DNA of 64,000 nt, from NCBI GenBank assembly GCA_032690845.1, contig CM064424.1, positions 51,101,511-51,165,510 on the forward strand. Direction: 5' to 3'. Below the pieces are notes generated by a model. It was not told the origin of the DNA. It did no database searches and was given only the letters and a program-made list of their open reading frames with translations. The stretch comes from Eleusine coracana subsp. coracana. Taxonomy: Eukaryota; Streptophyta; Magnoliopsida; Poales; Poaceae. Of the stretch, positions 33,644 through 46,437 are shown piece by piece. The first letter of the stretch is position 1. The number at the start of each line of letters is the position of its first letter. The position numbers and the translations under genes are program-made.

Positions 33644-36456
33644 TTAGCAAAATGCTCATGTGTTGCTACGGGCTTGAAGGATCGACCTACACCACCCTCC
33701 CCTACGAAACTGCCCACTACCGTGAGTCCACTCCTGCTCAGACTTTTCTTCATTACATGCTGCTTATTTGATTATGCTATGACATTTTGAAATGTAAGCC
33801 TCACATCTACTGCAAACTCATCCATGATAGAATATTCTTTGTTTGTTTCTTCTTCATAGTAATCAAGTCCACTGGATTTCTGATAATATCAAAGTAACCA
33901 GGAATACCATATAATACATTAATATTAAAATTAATCAAACAGAAGTAAGGTTCATGCAATCATTCACACAATGACCAATTTTTATATGGATTAAGTCGTC
34001 AATGTTCTTCTAACTAAACTTAAACGGACTCATCAGATGAATGATACATAAGGTTCTCCATTGCAATAGAATCTGAATGTAAACTGTTATGTTGCACCTT
34101 ACGACGTGCTTTTTGATGATGTACCTTTGCCTGCTTCTGTTCTAGAGTTAGCTTTGCATGACGCACCCTATGATATAATGTCCTTCGCAACGCATATTGC
34201 TCCCTTTGACGTTCAAGGCTAGCTTTTCTCTGTTCAGGTGTCATCCTTGCGTAATGCATCCTATTTCTTGTGCGCTTTGCTTCAATTTTCTCATTTGTTA
34301 TCTTTTGTCTATCTGAATTTTCATAAGAAAAGATAGGTGTAGCACAATCACCATTAGTGCAAATCTCAATTGAATTGGGGTGCCATTGTGATTGTTCTTC
34401 TAATGTGGCAATATGAGTCTCTAAATTATGACCACACTTATTTCCTAAAAAAAACATATGTGCTTTAGAAATATCATAATCAAGGTTAAATTACAAAATA
34501 TGCTTTTTTTTTTATTTTTCTCATTTGTTATCTTTATTGTGTGATTCTTAATATGGTGAGTACAGATAGTACAGATAGCATAGAAAATGCCATAACTGAT
34601 AAGTAGTCATGTGTCTTAAGTAGTCTTATCTTAGATAAGAAGAGTCTAGCAGGTGTCATCGACTATTAGGAGTATAATTCACATTTGAATAATTCTTCTA
34701 CAAATGAATATTTTCTATAGAGGCAGGTTCAATATCAACATGATCCTTATTTTCTAAAGATATATGACCCAATAATACTAATATTAAAAGTGGATACCTG
34801 GAATATGGTCATCTAGGGTATGCCTTTGGTAGTAGTCACTTGTGTGGAGACGGATGTTTAATTGATTGGATGTAATGACTTCTTCTAAAAATAACTGGGG
34901 TACACTATTGAGGCCTATAGACACAATGTGCATCCAAAAGTGTACATGGTTTTAGAATCAAATATATATATATAAAATATATACAATATGAGTATATATA
35001 TGGGCGTAAAACCTTTACCAACTGCTGGGAGCGTGGAGTTCTTTGATACACTTTGATCATTTGTAGAGGAATATGATTCTTGTTGCTCAACGTTGGCAAG
35101 TGTAGCCTTATTTTTTTTTTCTCAGTTTATATGCTTCAGGACGGTTCTTTAGAAATTCTTCTTTTTGTTCGCCAACCAATTGTGAATACCGCTCCCTCGC
35201 CCTCTGCCTTTTATGTTCTTTAGGATCTATGAGTATCGGTTGGGCAATAGTTGTCGTAGGTACACTGATGTTGATAGTGCCATCTACAAAGTAACAATAT
35301 ACTTAGCAGTGAAGTAGACAAGAAAAAGGAAAAACAAAAAATGTTCAGAATTAAGACTTACTTGTGCAGGTAGTGTTCGATAGGTATTTCAAATGAGTGT
35401 GATAACTGGTACATTTTGAAGAGTCCATCTGCATGAAAGAAAAAGAGAATAATTTCAAGAATGTTAGCTATGCACAGTCTAACCTCAGTTTCTTGAAAAA
35501 CTTAGCTAATATTAGTATGAAGGCTGGAAGAAGTCTTGGAAGTTGTAGCATGTAGGCCAAGTAGGGAATTCACATCCTGAAAAAAATTCTATTGTAGCCA
35601 CATGAATTGCAGTTCTTTTGGTAGATGTAAGTTACAATATTCATCAGACAAAGCAAAACTTTCCAGTGTCCAAAGATTGCAAGGACGATAGAAAAGAAAA
35701 TCATGTCTGATGGGTGCATTACCTTAGAGCGGTGGAACTTCTAAAATCCACGATACACGTGAAGACAGCAAATGTCTTTTGCCGTGGCGGCGTGGGCACG
35801 GTAGGATGCCAGGATCTTCTAGCAACCTTTTGCACTTGGACGTGAAGATATCATGTGGATCTTCTAGCAAACTTTTGCGCTGGGACGTGAAGATATATCA
35901 TGTTTGTGTTGACGCACTTGAGCTCGACAAGGGATCTTGAGGATGTGGCATGAGCGACTGAGCTAGCATGCATTGAGGCGGCGTAATCACAGATCAAAGC
36001 GCATCGGGAGCCTGTAACCAGCAGGATGGTCAGATCATTAGACACTGTGTCTGGAACTTGATCAAAGTGAAATGCTCGAACTTGACGACGACGGTGCAGT
36101 TTCTGATCACTTCATGCAACAAACAATGTTGAGCGATGGAGATTGAAACTTCCGGTTGTTCAGGTCTCGATCTCCTTATACGTACGTGTATGTAGACACG
36201 CCGACGACAATCAATTTCCATGAGTATAGTCCTACGGTAAAATGTAAAAGAATATAGGAAGTATTTCCTATATTAAATTGAACCGGACTCTTTTTATTTT
36301 GGTGTTTTGGAAATGAAGAAGAATGGACAAAGAAACGCGGAAGAGATAGACAATGGACAGTGTACGTATGTAAGAAACAGCGGACACGAAACCGGTAGGT
36401 TGAAGCAACACCAAACTGATTGACGGCTTCACACCTAAATTAATAGGTTCTAGAGA
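33644..36456 (-). mobile_element. Helitron, copy 2
   Basis: Duplicate of 22412-25224, with the same TC start and CTAA end on the minus strand. It arose by segmental duplication, not by a new transposition, because the flanks are duplicated too. Confidence 0.9.
34020..35428 (-). pseudogene. Helitron-carried three-exon gene, copy 2
   Basis: Exons are 35428-35362, 35283-35019 and 34444-34020. The third exon is fully open for 141 codons, because the codon that is TAG in copy 1 (22906-22908) is CAG here (base 34139). The A10 run in the second exon, which shifts the frame, is shared by both copies and is older than the duplication. Confidence 0.65.
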
Positions 36457-38868
36457 TACATCATAGCAATATGTAGCCATATAGTAAAAATAAAATCCAG
36501 AATCATATTCAACCTTCTCTACTTTACTATTGTTGCCATATGCACTTGGTACTGTTCAATATTTGTTCACGAAGTCGCAACGACAGGTTCTCACAATTTA
36601 TCCAATTCCATCTTTTCATGTGAATCATAAGTGTGTCAAGTGATTCCATAACCTATTGTTGACTCCACTAGATTAAGCATAGCTCTTTCTAACGAAAAGG
36701 TTTACCAGCATAGACTAACATAGGTCATTGTTTGTTTATGCAAGTTGGTTTTCATCCAAACCCCATACTTAATGCACAATACAATATCCTTATGTCATGG
36801 TTAAGTAAAAAGGACTCGCAAATAAATAGGTAGGCACCAGGGCTTGCCTTGGGAATGATTGTAGTTAATGTCTTCGGTGAAGTTCATGTCAGCACCGGTC
36901 TTCTCCGGTGTGGTCTCCTCGAGTTCGTTTCCTATATGAAAATGGCAATGCATGAATAAGGGACGAATGCTCAAGGATTATGGAACTTCATGAATAACCA
37001 TGACATGCATGATGATGAACATATGAACCTACTGTTATTCATGACCTAAATATGCTGGATGAACAATATTAGAGAGTAATATAGTAAATAACCTATTTAG
37101 GCATATAAGTCAATATTCGTATAATTAGTTCCTAGGCTATTTATTAAATAAACAAATTGACAGTAAAAATCATACTTCTGTAGCTAGAGATTTAACATGG
37201 GATTTTACATGAATGTATTAAGGCATAATTAGCAACCAGGTAAAGTTTCATAAATAAATTCCTAGTAGAGAATTTACAAAAATTCAATTACTAGAAATAA
37301 AGATTATGCAATAACTCTAACAATATGCATAAAATGAAGATGTGCTTTTGCACTTAGTTTCGAGATGGCATGAGATGCTTACTGACCAAATTCCATGATT
37401 TTACAATTAATATATATTTACTTATGAATTTATTAATCTTAGAAAGATTCCAAATTTGGTGATTTGTTTTAATTAATACACTTCAGAACCTTGATGTTCA
37501 TCTTACTTTTTGGATAGAGGGGGATTTTTTTGAGTCTAACAAAATTGATTTCACTTTTTTCTGACCTTTGGTTTTTGAGTTATGGATTTTTTAATATTTA
37601 ACAAAGTTTAGACTATTTTACAGAATTGCCACTAGTGATTTTAAATCGGCAGAGGGCGCGCGCGGTGGCCAGGCATGCCGGAGCTTCGCTGGATGGTTAC
37701 CGCGGGCCTCAGAAGGGGGAGATGGGGGACAGGAGCATCATCGAGGTGACCCTCGCATGACGGCGCGTCCTCCCCGCTGGTTACCGACCGACGGCGATGG
37801 CCGGAGGTACTGCGGCGACAGCGGCGGAAGTAGGGGTGGTGTTCGACAGCATTGCACACTATGCACAGGGAACGAGAAGGGTTGGGAGTTGGTCGGGGAG
37901 CTTCACCGTGGCGTGGAGATCACCGGTGTGGAAGAAGATGTTGACGGCGATGGCCGGAAGGCGGGTCTCGTCATGGAGGTGGGAAATCCAGCGGCAGCAG
38001 GGCTCTTTTCTTCTCAATTTCCAGTGAGGTCAATGTATGAGGGAGGGGCAACATTAGGGAGATGCTAGAGGAAGGTCTTGAGCATTGATTTGCGGAAGAA
38101 AAAGAAGAGCACTAGGAGGAGATATTGCATATCTTGAGAGTGCTAGAGGAGAGTAACTAGAGAATCTTGCACATCTAAGGCTAGGGTGTGATCTAAGCTG
38201 TTACTCTTGGTCTATGGTGAGACCTAGACTGGTTAGGTGTCGGTGATCAAGCCTATCATGATTGGTTGTGAAGGCCGTCACAAGTTTGTACCCGGTTTGA
38301 GCCTGCTGGTGAAAGGAGTATCAATAGTGAGCACCCGTATCGGCTCGGGGATTCCAGCAAGTTCTCGAGGGAGGTGAGATTATGCCATGATGGCAGCGGT
38401 GACATGCACCGTGTCTTCACTCTGGGAGTGATTGCGGACTCGTGGGCGAGAACTCCATATCGGTGGTGGGAGGGACCGGGACTCTGGTGGGTGTAGTCCA
38501 ATGAGGAGTAGGGGAAGGCACCATTCTACCGAGACCTTGGGAAAAAATCATGAGCGTTTCTTGACCCCCCTCTTTACTATTCTGCAATTGTGTGCTAAAG
38601 TGATTAGGTTGAATTATGGCTTGCATAGGCTAGTGTGTTTGGCTTCCGTGCTTTCTTTCATCATGAACACTAGCATGTGTAGGGTCTTGGCCTACTAGAA
38701 TTGTTTAGGTTGTAACGCTTGTTAGGCTCAAGTAGTGTAAATTGAAGTATTTAGATTCGTGAGCGGCTTACCGATTCACCCCCCACCCCCTCTCGGCACG
38801 CCTTCGGTCCTTACAAGTGGTATCAGAGCCAAGTGCTCATCTTGGAGGCTTCACCGCCTTGAGTATGG

Positions 38869-40210
38869 ATGCCGAGACAGGTGGGTAGTGTTCCCATATT
38901 CAATGGGGAGGACTACGGGTATTGGAAGGCTCGCATGCAAGCCTACCTAGAGTCCCTTGATCCAGAGATATGGATGGTCACTCATGACACTGGTGCGGAT
39001 GTGAACCTACTTGAGCCTGATTTTATTAAGTGCAATGCTAAGGCAATTCTTTGTTTGCTTGCATATCTATGGATGTCTTTGCTAGATTGGATGCTAGTTC
39101 TACAGCACACGATATCTGGACTAGATTCAGAGTCTCTATGAGGGTACCAGTGATGTCAAAGAGGAAAGATATTATGTGCTGAAGAACACGTATGATAACT
39201 TCACTAGATTGCCACATGAGAGAGCTAACACTGTTTATTCTCGTTTTCATATATTAGTGGAGGAGATCAATGCTCATGGGGATGACCTCAAGCTAAAGCC
39301 TGTTGAGGTGATAAGAAGATTCTTGAGGCTATTCAAAGACCCCAAGTATGACTCCATCATCACCTTCACCTTGCAAGGTGACTTAAAGACCCAGACCATG
39401 AAGGATGTACTTGGCAAGATCACAACCTTCAAGAGCTACCAGCTGGGTTTGGATGACCCTCAACCATCCAACCTTGCTCTTCAAGCCGAGAAGCAAGAGC
39501 CCATCAAGAGCAAGAAAAGCAAGAAGAAGGTAGAGGTTGAAGAAGATGATGATGAAGATGAATTGACCGAGGACTTGGCTCTTCTCATGAAGAAGATGAG
39601 GACCTTCAAGAACAAGTTTGCCTCCAAGTCTAGGGGCAAGTGCTTCAACGGTGGGTCCAAGAACCACTTTGTTTGAGAATGCCCCAAACCAAAGAAAGAA
39701 ACTTTCAAGTACCAAGACTCAAGTGAAGAAGAAGAAGACCCCAAGGCCAAGCAAAAGAATAAGAAGTACTTCAACAAAAGCAAAGGCAAAGCTCAAGACC
39801 ACAAGAAGAAGTTTTCATGCAAGGCCCTTGTTGGAGAGTGGACGAGTGACAACTCAAGTTACACATCCTCTTCCTCAAGCGATGATAAAGAAGTGGCTGG
39901 CCTAGCCATGATCAAGACCACACTTCCATGAGCTCTTCCACCACCTCCCACGTGCTTCATGGCCACGAGCCAACTTGGGAAGAGTAAGGATGAGAGCAGC
40001 GACAACAGCGATGATGAGGAACTCACATGTGCTGAGCTTTTGAGTATGCTTGAGCAAGCCCGTGACATCGCTGTCAAGGAATCCAAAATGTTGGATGTGG
40101 TAAGAAAAGAGTGTAAGTTGGCTAAGGACCGTATTGGTGACCTAGAGAGTGAGCTCAAGGATCTTGTCACGTATTTGAAAATGGGTAAATTTCAAACTTC
40201 TAGGAATTAA
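38869..40210 (+). pseudogene. gag: D copia gag, copy 2
   Basis: Duplicate of 27637-28978 with the same stops and the same zinc-knuckle Cys-to-Gly change. 40211-40468 repeats the unassigned AT-rich filler with one substitution at 40300. Confidence 0.75.
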
Positions 40211-40468
40211 TTAGGGCGTTTCTTCATTAAATAAAATTCTAAGAAAATTCCTAAAATTCCTTTATGGAAAACTCTATCACATAACTTTTTTATAGCACCT
40301 AGTTGTGTATTGAAAGTTGCTTCACAACTTAGCCAAATTTTGGTTTAATTTTAAATTCAAATAAATTTGAAATGTATTCAAATTGAATGTAGTCCTACTA
40401 AACCAGAATTAAGTGCAATCATAAGATCAAAAGAATATAGTGACACTAGGCTATCACACTTCACACTT

Positions 40469-40783
40469 TGAAGGAGTGATAAGGCGACTAGAGGGGAGGG
40501 GGGTGAATGGGAGCCAATTAAAGTTCTTCTAAAAAACTTGGCCTATATTTCAATTGCAACCCAAACCAACCTCTAAGCAAATCACCAAGGTCACACACAC
40601 CAACATGTGATGCGCTAACCCCGGGAATGATTTGAGAAACCATGTGGATATGTGCCACGGTTTGCAATATGTGATGAGTAATTGACTTGAGTGGATTTGG
40701 TGTTTGAGTTGAAATGCGGGAATCCAGGGATTGCATGTGTGTGTGCATGATTATGATTTTGACTAACCGGAGTTTGGTGGAAG
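40469..40783. repeat. Opposed C LTR pieces, copy 2, with F target site
   Basis: The inverted 3' end (40469-40632) meets the LTR start (40633-40783). The last five bases, GGAAG (40779-40783), are the left target-site duplication of F. Confidence 0.85.
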
Positions 40784-43700
40784 TGTGACACCCAGGTGTC
40801 TCATTTCTTGCTTAGCACAAATTGCCAAAAATTTTGGACTCAAGTTTGAGCATGAAATAATAAGGACTAGATAAAAATTGGAATTTCTCCAAGTTAAATT
40901 AAAACCCTGCAAGCAAAAATTGAAAGAAAATTAAATTACTATAACACATGGGCCAAATAATTGCATTAGAACTATGAAATTAATGAATTAGAATTTTGGA
41001 CCAAAAACCAGAATTTTATTTCATTAAGAAGTCAATTAATAAAATGGTTTAACCCTAGAATTTATTTAACTTTAATTAATAATTATAATTAAATTATTTC
41101 TTGTCTGATCAAAAATACTTCACAAATGAATATCTCATATCTTAATTAACCCACAGTTCAAATTTTAGTTTAATTGGAATTAAGGAAGTAATTTAAATCA
41201 ATTAAAACTGAACCAGGGACTTCTTTGCAATCTTTTTGAAACCTTGGGGTCTTTTCTGCAAAAATCCCTGTCTTCTTCCTCCCGTCGCCTCTCGCGCGCG
41301 CGCGCGCGCGATTTCCCGCCACCGCCTTGGTACTCGCAGCCCTGCCGCGAGGTCGCATCCCATCCCCGCGCGCACCTCCCTGTAGCTCACCGCTACCCGC
41401 CACGGCTCCGTGTTCCTTTCTCCCTGCCCGAAGCCGGCGCAATCCACCCCATCCTCTCACCCCTGCTCCCTTTTCCCGTGCCCGCCGCTAGCTGCCGATG
41501 CTCCGCGTCCCCTTTGCCTCTGCCCAAGGCAATGCTGCACCGCCGCGTCGCTTCACTCTGCCACACTTCTCGTTTCCCGGCTCCCGACTGCTCCCCGTCG
41601 CCAGGCATCGCCAGAGCCCGCGCGTGATCGCCTGTCACCTCACCCTACTCTCCTTCCTCACCACATGCCGCTACCGGCCAAGCAAGCGAGTTGCATTTCC
41701 CCTGTCGTGCTCTGCTTCTGCTACCGCACCGTGCTGCTTTCTCCCCCGCGCCAACGGCTCCCCGAGCCCCGGCATTGCTCCAGCCACGCGCACGCACCTG
41801 CCTCCGGTGTCCAACCAAGAAACCGAGCCCCCTTGGCCTATAAATACCCCCCCCCTGTTCACTCCTTTCTCCTCCAACCATCTTCCGCCATTGCCAGAGC
41901 CGAACTCGAGCTCGTTTCCCGGCCAAATCCCTCACCCCCAAGCCACACCGAGTGCACTAGCGAACGCGCCTATCTTCCCGCTGCTTTCCCGCGCAATAGC
42001 TCGCGCAATCTTCCGGTGAGCACAAACAATTTGAAGAATCTCCGAACCTTGTTCCCCGACGGCCGCCGCCGACGCGCTCCCGAATTATGGCGACCCTGGT
42101 GAACCCCGTCTCCCTTTCTTCTTGTCATTGATGCACAAGCTTCTCACGATCACTCCCGACCCTTCGCTTCTTTGATTCCTCGAGCAAGAACACCGGCCTT
42201 GAACTTTTCCCTGGCCGATCATCTCCACGCCGCCGTGTCCGAGCTTCCTCCACGGTGAGCCCTACCTTCCGGCCTTCCCCGACGGTCGCCGACCTGATGT
42301 CGATCCCCGCCGTGCCCCCGTGATGCAGTAGGAGCCAGCCGCAGTCGGTTTGCTGCCCCGAGTCCACCCCGCGACATCACCGGACCTCCTCTCTCCGCTG
42401 CCGCTCGTCGCTGACCCATCTCCGGTAGGTTTCCAACGTCGTGAACCCCCTAGTCTTCTCGCCTCGTCGCGCATATCGTTTTCCCATTCTACGGCGAGCT
42501 TCCGCGCCTAGGATCGCCAGCAGCGAGCCCTCCGACGAGCCCCGGCCGTGCGCCGCCACACTCCAACGAAGCTGACTGGCAGCTGAGCTGGTGTCCAGTT
42601 GGCGCTGATGTGGCTGCCACATGGCGCTGACGTGTCAATTGTTTAAACCTAGAAATTACCAGAAAACTATTAGAATGTCTAAAATGCATAGTAAATTCAT
42701 TTTAAGTCCAAATGACCTCAAATCAATTTTCTTAGCTTCATAACATTGTGCTCTATTTTAATAAAATAATAACCAACTGCCTCTTTTAATATAATTTAGT
42801 TAATTAAATAACTTGTCCAAACACCAAATAAATCCTTAATAATTCTACGAATGGAAATTAATTCTGATCTTTTGCATGCACTGTTGTTTCATGTTTATAC
42901 ATCACCTTGATTTTTGGCTAAGTCAAATCTGCAGTATTTAATATTCTATTAATTAAGTAATGCTTTAACTTGAATAAATTCTAGTAATTAAAATTATACT
43001 GTACAGAGGCTATAACTTGGTAAAAATGCACTTCATACATGTATCTATTCATGATAAATCACTCAAGTCCAAAATCATCTTGTTACTATTTTAAATTGTT
43101 TAATTGTTCTCAAGCTATAACAACCCTAATTAAATGATCCACACACATGAATAATAAAAGTCTAATTTGCTTCCTTGAAGCATATGGCTTCGAGAACTTG
43201 TTAATAAGGTTGTTGGCACCCACACTCTAATTCAATATGCATCCATCATTTTGTGGCATTCATCATGTCATTACATGTAACGGTATTTCAACACTACCGT
43301 TAAAACCTTGTTCATCAATAGGTAACGACACTCTGGAGCAGGACCCTGACGTCCAGCAGGACCAAGAGCCTGAAGAACAAGAGACTGTAGTAGCTAACAC
43401 TAGCGTGGATCTAGGCAAGCCCCGATTTCCATTAGCCTCTTTATAAAGTTCTGCTAGTTTATATCACTACTAGTGTCTATGTTTATTTGTTGCATTAGGT
43501 CATAGGAGTTGCTTGAAACCCACCTTGCATGTTTCCCAAATGACCTTTGTTGCTTTTATTAGAAACTTGGTAGGTTCGGTACTAAGATGCTATGCTTAGT
43601 AATTGATAAGTCTCGGTAGCTATCATGATTACTATGGAATAAACTTGGTCACTAAAATGAAACTTATGTAAAAGAAGTTTATTTTGATGTTTGGCCGGAC

Positions 43701-44230
43701 AGGGAATTTGCACATGTAGGTTTGCAGCAACACATGGATGTTGGCTGCGGTAGCCCTGTCTTGCCCACCCTAGGACCCGTCCGTGGTCGGCCCCTTGATC
43801 AAGTTTTGAACAGTACTGAATGCATGTTAGTTTCATGGGCACTAGTCTTGCTGAGTAATTAGTACTCAGGCTTTTTGCTTATGTGGTTTTCAGGTACTGA
43901 AGAAATAGAATTGCCTATAGATGTGTTGCCTTGGGACGTGCAAGTCCCTGAGGGTTGGACTGCCCATTGGGAGTTCGATCTGCCACCACAGTGATTGTGA
44001 GTACTGCTAGGGTGTTGATTCTTCGGGCATGAATTCATCACCATGCTGTATCGTCGAGCTCGTAGATTTTATCGTCATTTCACTTCTGCTATTTTCAAAA
44101 CTTCATGAACTTGTAATTCTGCTACACTTTGATGTAATAATTAAACTTAAATTTGGATCATTATTGTATTATCAAGTGTCTGCGCTATTAGCACTTTCGA
44201 GACCTCGATCCTCCGGGATGGGGCGCCTCA
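40784..44230 (+). repeat. F 5' LTR (3447 bp)
   Basis: TGTGACACCC...GGGCGCCTCA. It has an AT-rich first 450 bp, a GC-rich section with (CG)9 at 41293-41310, TATAAATA at 41839-41846, and a second AT-rich part. Compared with the 3' LTR it lacks 553 bp after ACTAGT at 43846 and about 65 bp near 41440. It contains exon-like coding blocks (next entry). Confidence 0.92.
42059..43994 (+). pseudogene. LTR-encoded three-exon small ORF, 5' LTR copy, start codon lost
   Basis: Blocks are 42059-42098 (40 nt), 43322-43414 (93 nt) and 43894-43994 (101 nt), with the same lengths and phases as in the 3' LTR. The first codon is ACG instead of ATG. The donor after block 1 is GTGAAC; the donor after block 2 is the GC type (GCAAGC). 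The reading frame is otherwise open to TGA at 43992. All blocks lie downstream of the TATA box, that is in the transcribed leader. Confidence 0.5.
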
Positions 44231-44232
44231 GC

Positions 44233-44245
44233 TGGTATCAAAGCC
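44233..44245 (+). promoter_or_regulatory. Primer binding site of F
   Basis: TGGTATCAAAGCC stands two bases after the LTR. It matches the initiator tRNA-Met complement except for one G-to-A change. Confidence 0.85.
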
Positions 44246-44415
44246 GTGGTCCATGATAATATAACAATTAAAACGTATTTTCAAAAAACTATGATGTTAC
44301 GTGTGAGCATACGTTAGTATTGCCCCTAGTAGTTATTAGGGTTGGTGACAATGCTAACGGGTTATGCTTGAGTTGGCTTTTAGTTGGTTCATCTTTGGGA
44401 ATTTAAAGTTTGCTG

Positions 44416-44660
44416 GCAAGGACTGTGGCTTTGCGGGATGATTCCTTCCATGAATCGTTGCCAACATTTTTCATTTTGGCTCCTTGACAAGTGTTGGAGC
44501 GTAGAGTTCACTCGCGAGGGCTATGGTTTCGCGAGATGGTTTCTTCCATAAACCGTGCCAACTTTTTATTAGTAATGCTCATCAGAATAGGTTTATGAGC
44601 AATGGTTCGCTTGCGAGAACCATGGTTTCGCAAGGCGGTTCGTTCCATAAATTGTTGTAG
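44416..44660 (+). repeat. Three imperfect direct repeats in the F leader
   Basis: Units spaced about 98 bp contain a variable form of ATGGTTTCGCGAGATGG followed by TTCCATAAA (44425-44465, 44520-44562, 44622-44656). They are non-coding. Similar leader repeats exist in E1 with unrelated sequence. Confidence 0.65.
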
Positions 44661-45333
44661 AGTTACCCTTATTTTCGTAGTTTCTTTTAATTTAATGTAA
44701 TGTTTCTGCAATGAGTTTTTCTGCAGGTACACTGACACCGTTAGTACAACACTTAGTGACTATGTGATGAGTGTAGGTCATCACCAATTTTCGTGCCGCT
44801 AAGTACCGGCAATATAGGTGTGTGTTGTGAGGAACGCTAGGTAAATAAATCGAATTTTGCATCATTGCATTCCTTATAACTTAACTAAAATTTTGTTCTC
44901 TCCTTACTTACCGACCTCTAAAATAAAAGTTTGCAAGTTTGATAAGTACAAAATTCGAAATACACGTTTGAATTATTAAGTTAACAACAATCTATCAACT
45001 CTCTATTTTCAACACATCCCTGAACTTGCAAAGATCATAAGTCCAGTTCTACTTGGAATTTTTGGGAATACAAACACCATTTCAAAAGCTATGAAAGTCT
45101 ACTGTAACGTGGTACCAAGAACCAGTTCTGTAGATTTTGTTTTCTGGGCACAATACTTGATTTCTAACTACCGCACAGTCAAGACTGAATCTGTTAAAAA
45201 TCCATCTCCGTATTAATACCCCTTGAGGCTGGAAAATGGAAACTAAAAATTTGTTTCTGTATTTTATGAAGTTAAACATGAAATGCACTTCACTTAAGGA
45301 AGATTCTGATTCATTCAGATTTTGCCCTTGTAG
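44661..45333 (+). other. F leader upstream of ORF0
   Basis: AT-rich, with no convincing ORF. A possible splice acceptor (TTGTAG) precedes the ATG of ORF0 directly at 45333, so ORF0 may be reached by splicing from the long LTR leader; this is inference. Confidence 0.45.
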
Positions 45334-46206
45334 ATGGCTGAAAACAATTTCCAAGCTCCACCGGGTTGGGAAATCACCGATGGTCTGGAGATCCCTGGGA
45401 TGACTCAACTCTTTTGGAGTGTCCTTCAGGGTTATGGACATGATATCCCTCCCACCTACGTTGGAAAGACCATTGAGGAGAATGGAATCACTTCCTGTGT
45501 AGTCCATGTCACAGTTCCCACCAACTATTCCTTCTTACCGGCATGGGAGTCATGGACTATCAGTGTCACTGGCGTGGACCTACTCACTACTTGGAGTATT
45601 GCTGCCCTCGAAGCCCTCACTCTGTTTTGCGAACTCCACAAGCATGAGGTCACTGGAACACCGGTAACCTTGATACCCATTGACAATATGGAAGATCCTG
45701 AGTGGAATCATCGTCTGGATTTTGTCTTCGATCCAAACCACCCACTGTATCGCCCACTGCTACATGTGGCAGAGTGTTATGGACTCTCTCTATTTGGCAT
45801 ATGCAAGAACTTGTACCATCAATTGGACATGTTTCGGGCCGCACTTTGGCTTTCCGAAGCCGAAAAGCAAGCCAAGATTCTGGAAATTGCAGAATTAAAC
45901 CAGCAAGTACAAGCGAAGAATGAAGAGATGGATATGATCATCGAAGAGTGTGACCAAGCTATTGGAGATGCTGACATAATGGAATCTGAACTATAGGAGC
46001 TTCAAGTCGAATTTGACGCCTTCAAGGCTACCCACCTTCCCATCATAGATAATTGGGATGAGATCCCTATGGAGTATGGAAAACAAGTGGGTGAAGAGAT
46101 GGAGCAAGCCGAAAATATTGGTGTAGAGCTGATGGAACCGGGAGCGCCAGAAGAACCGTTGGGACCGCCAGAACCCAACGAGCCGATAGTCATAGACCAG
46201 GAGTAG
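45334..46206 (+). pseudogene. F ORF0, extra ORF upstream of gag
   Basis: The ATG at 45334 opens 220 codons to a TAG at 45994, and the same frame resumes to a TAG at 46204 (about 290 codons in all). The N-terminal two thirds look globular (PPGWEITDGLEIPGMTQLFW; DPNHPLYRPLLHVAECYGLSLFG). A Glu/Lys/Gln-rich coiled coil follows, then an acidic, Pro/Glu-rich tail. I know of no biochemical role. Rice RIRE3/RIRE8-type elements are described with an ORF before gag, which fits. The internal stop is one substitution away from a sense codon, so the ORF was probably intact at insertion. Confidence 0.7.
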
Positions 46207-46437
46207 ATGAGTTGGTCGTATATGAGACATAGTGCGTCCGCAATACCATAGTTAGGCGTCAAGGCACGTATGGATGAGTTAGTGTGATGATTATCCTTTT
46301 TAATAACCATGTACCCAACTTTCATTTGTGAAAATGGTTGTCATTTCTTAACCCTTAGAGCACCCATGCAAGTTTTTACACCTATGTCTTATGGAACACT
46401 TGGAAGAATGACTAATGTGTAGGGTGTAATTTGCAGC

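Larger units (their letters stand above)
32979..38112 (-). repeat. E 5' LTR, copy 2
   Basis: Duplicate of 21747-26880. Exon-like blocks are at 33264-33376 (with the same CAG-to-TAG change) and 36848-36931, showing that the stop arose before the duplication. Confidence 0.78.
31471..42704. repeat. Tandem duplication, copy 2 (11,234 bp)
   Basis: Near-identical to 20239-31470 and in the same orientation. It contains the E leader (31471-32962), primer site 32963-32976, E LTR (from 32979), Helitron (33644-36456), D LTR and gag, C LTR pieces, and the F 5' LTR start. The right side continues into unduplicated F LTR. Confidence 0.95.

Noticed and set aside
20239..42704. Duplication produced by unequal recombination between LTRs
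   Set aside because: The breakpoints lie in unrelated sequences (E leader and F LTR interior) that share only three bases.
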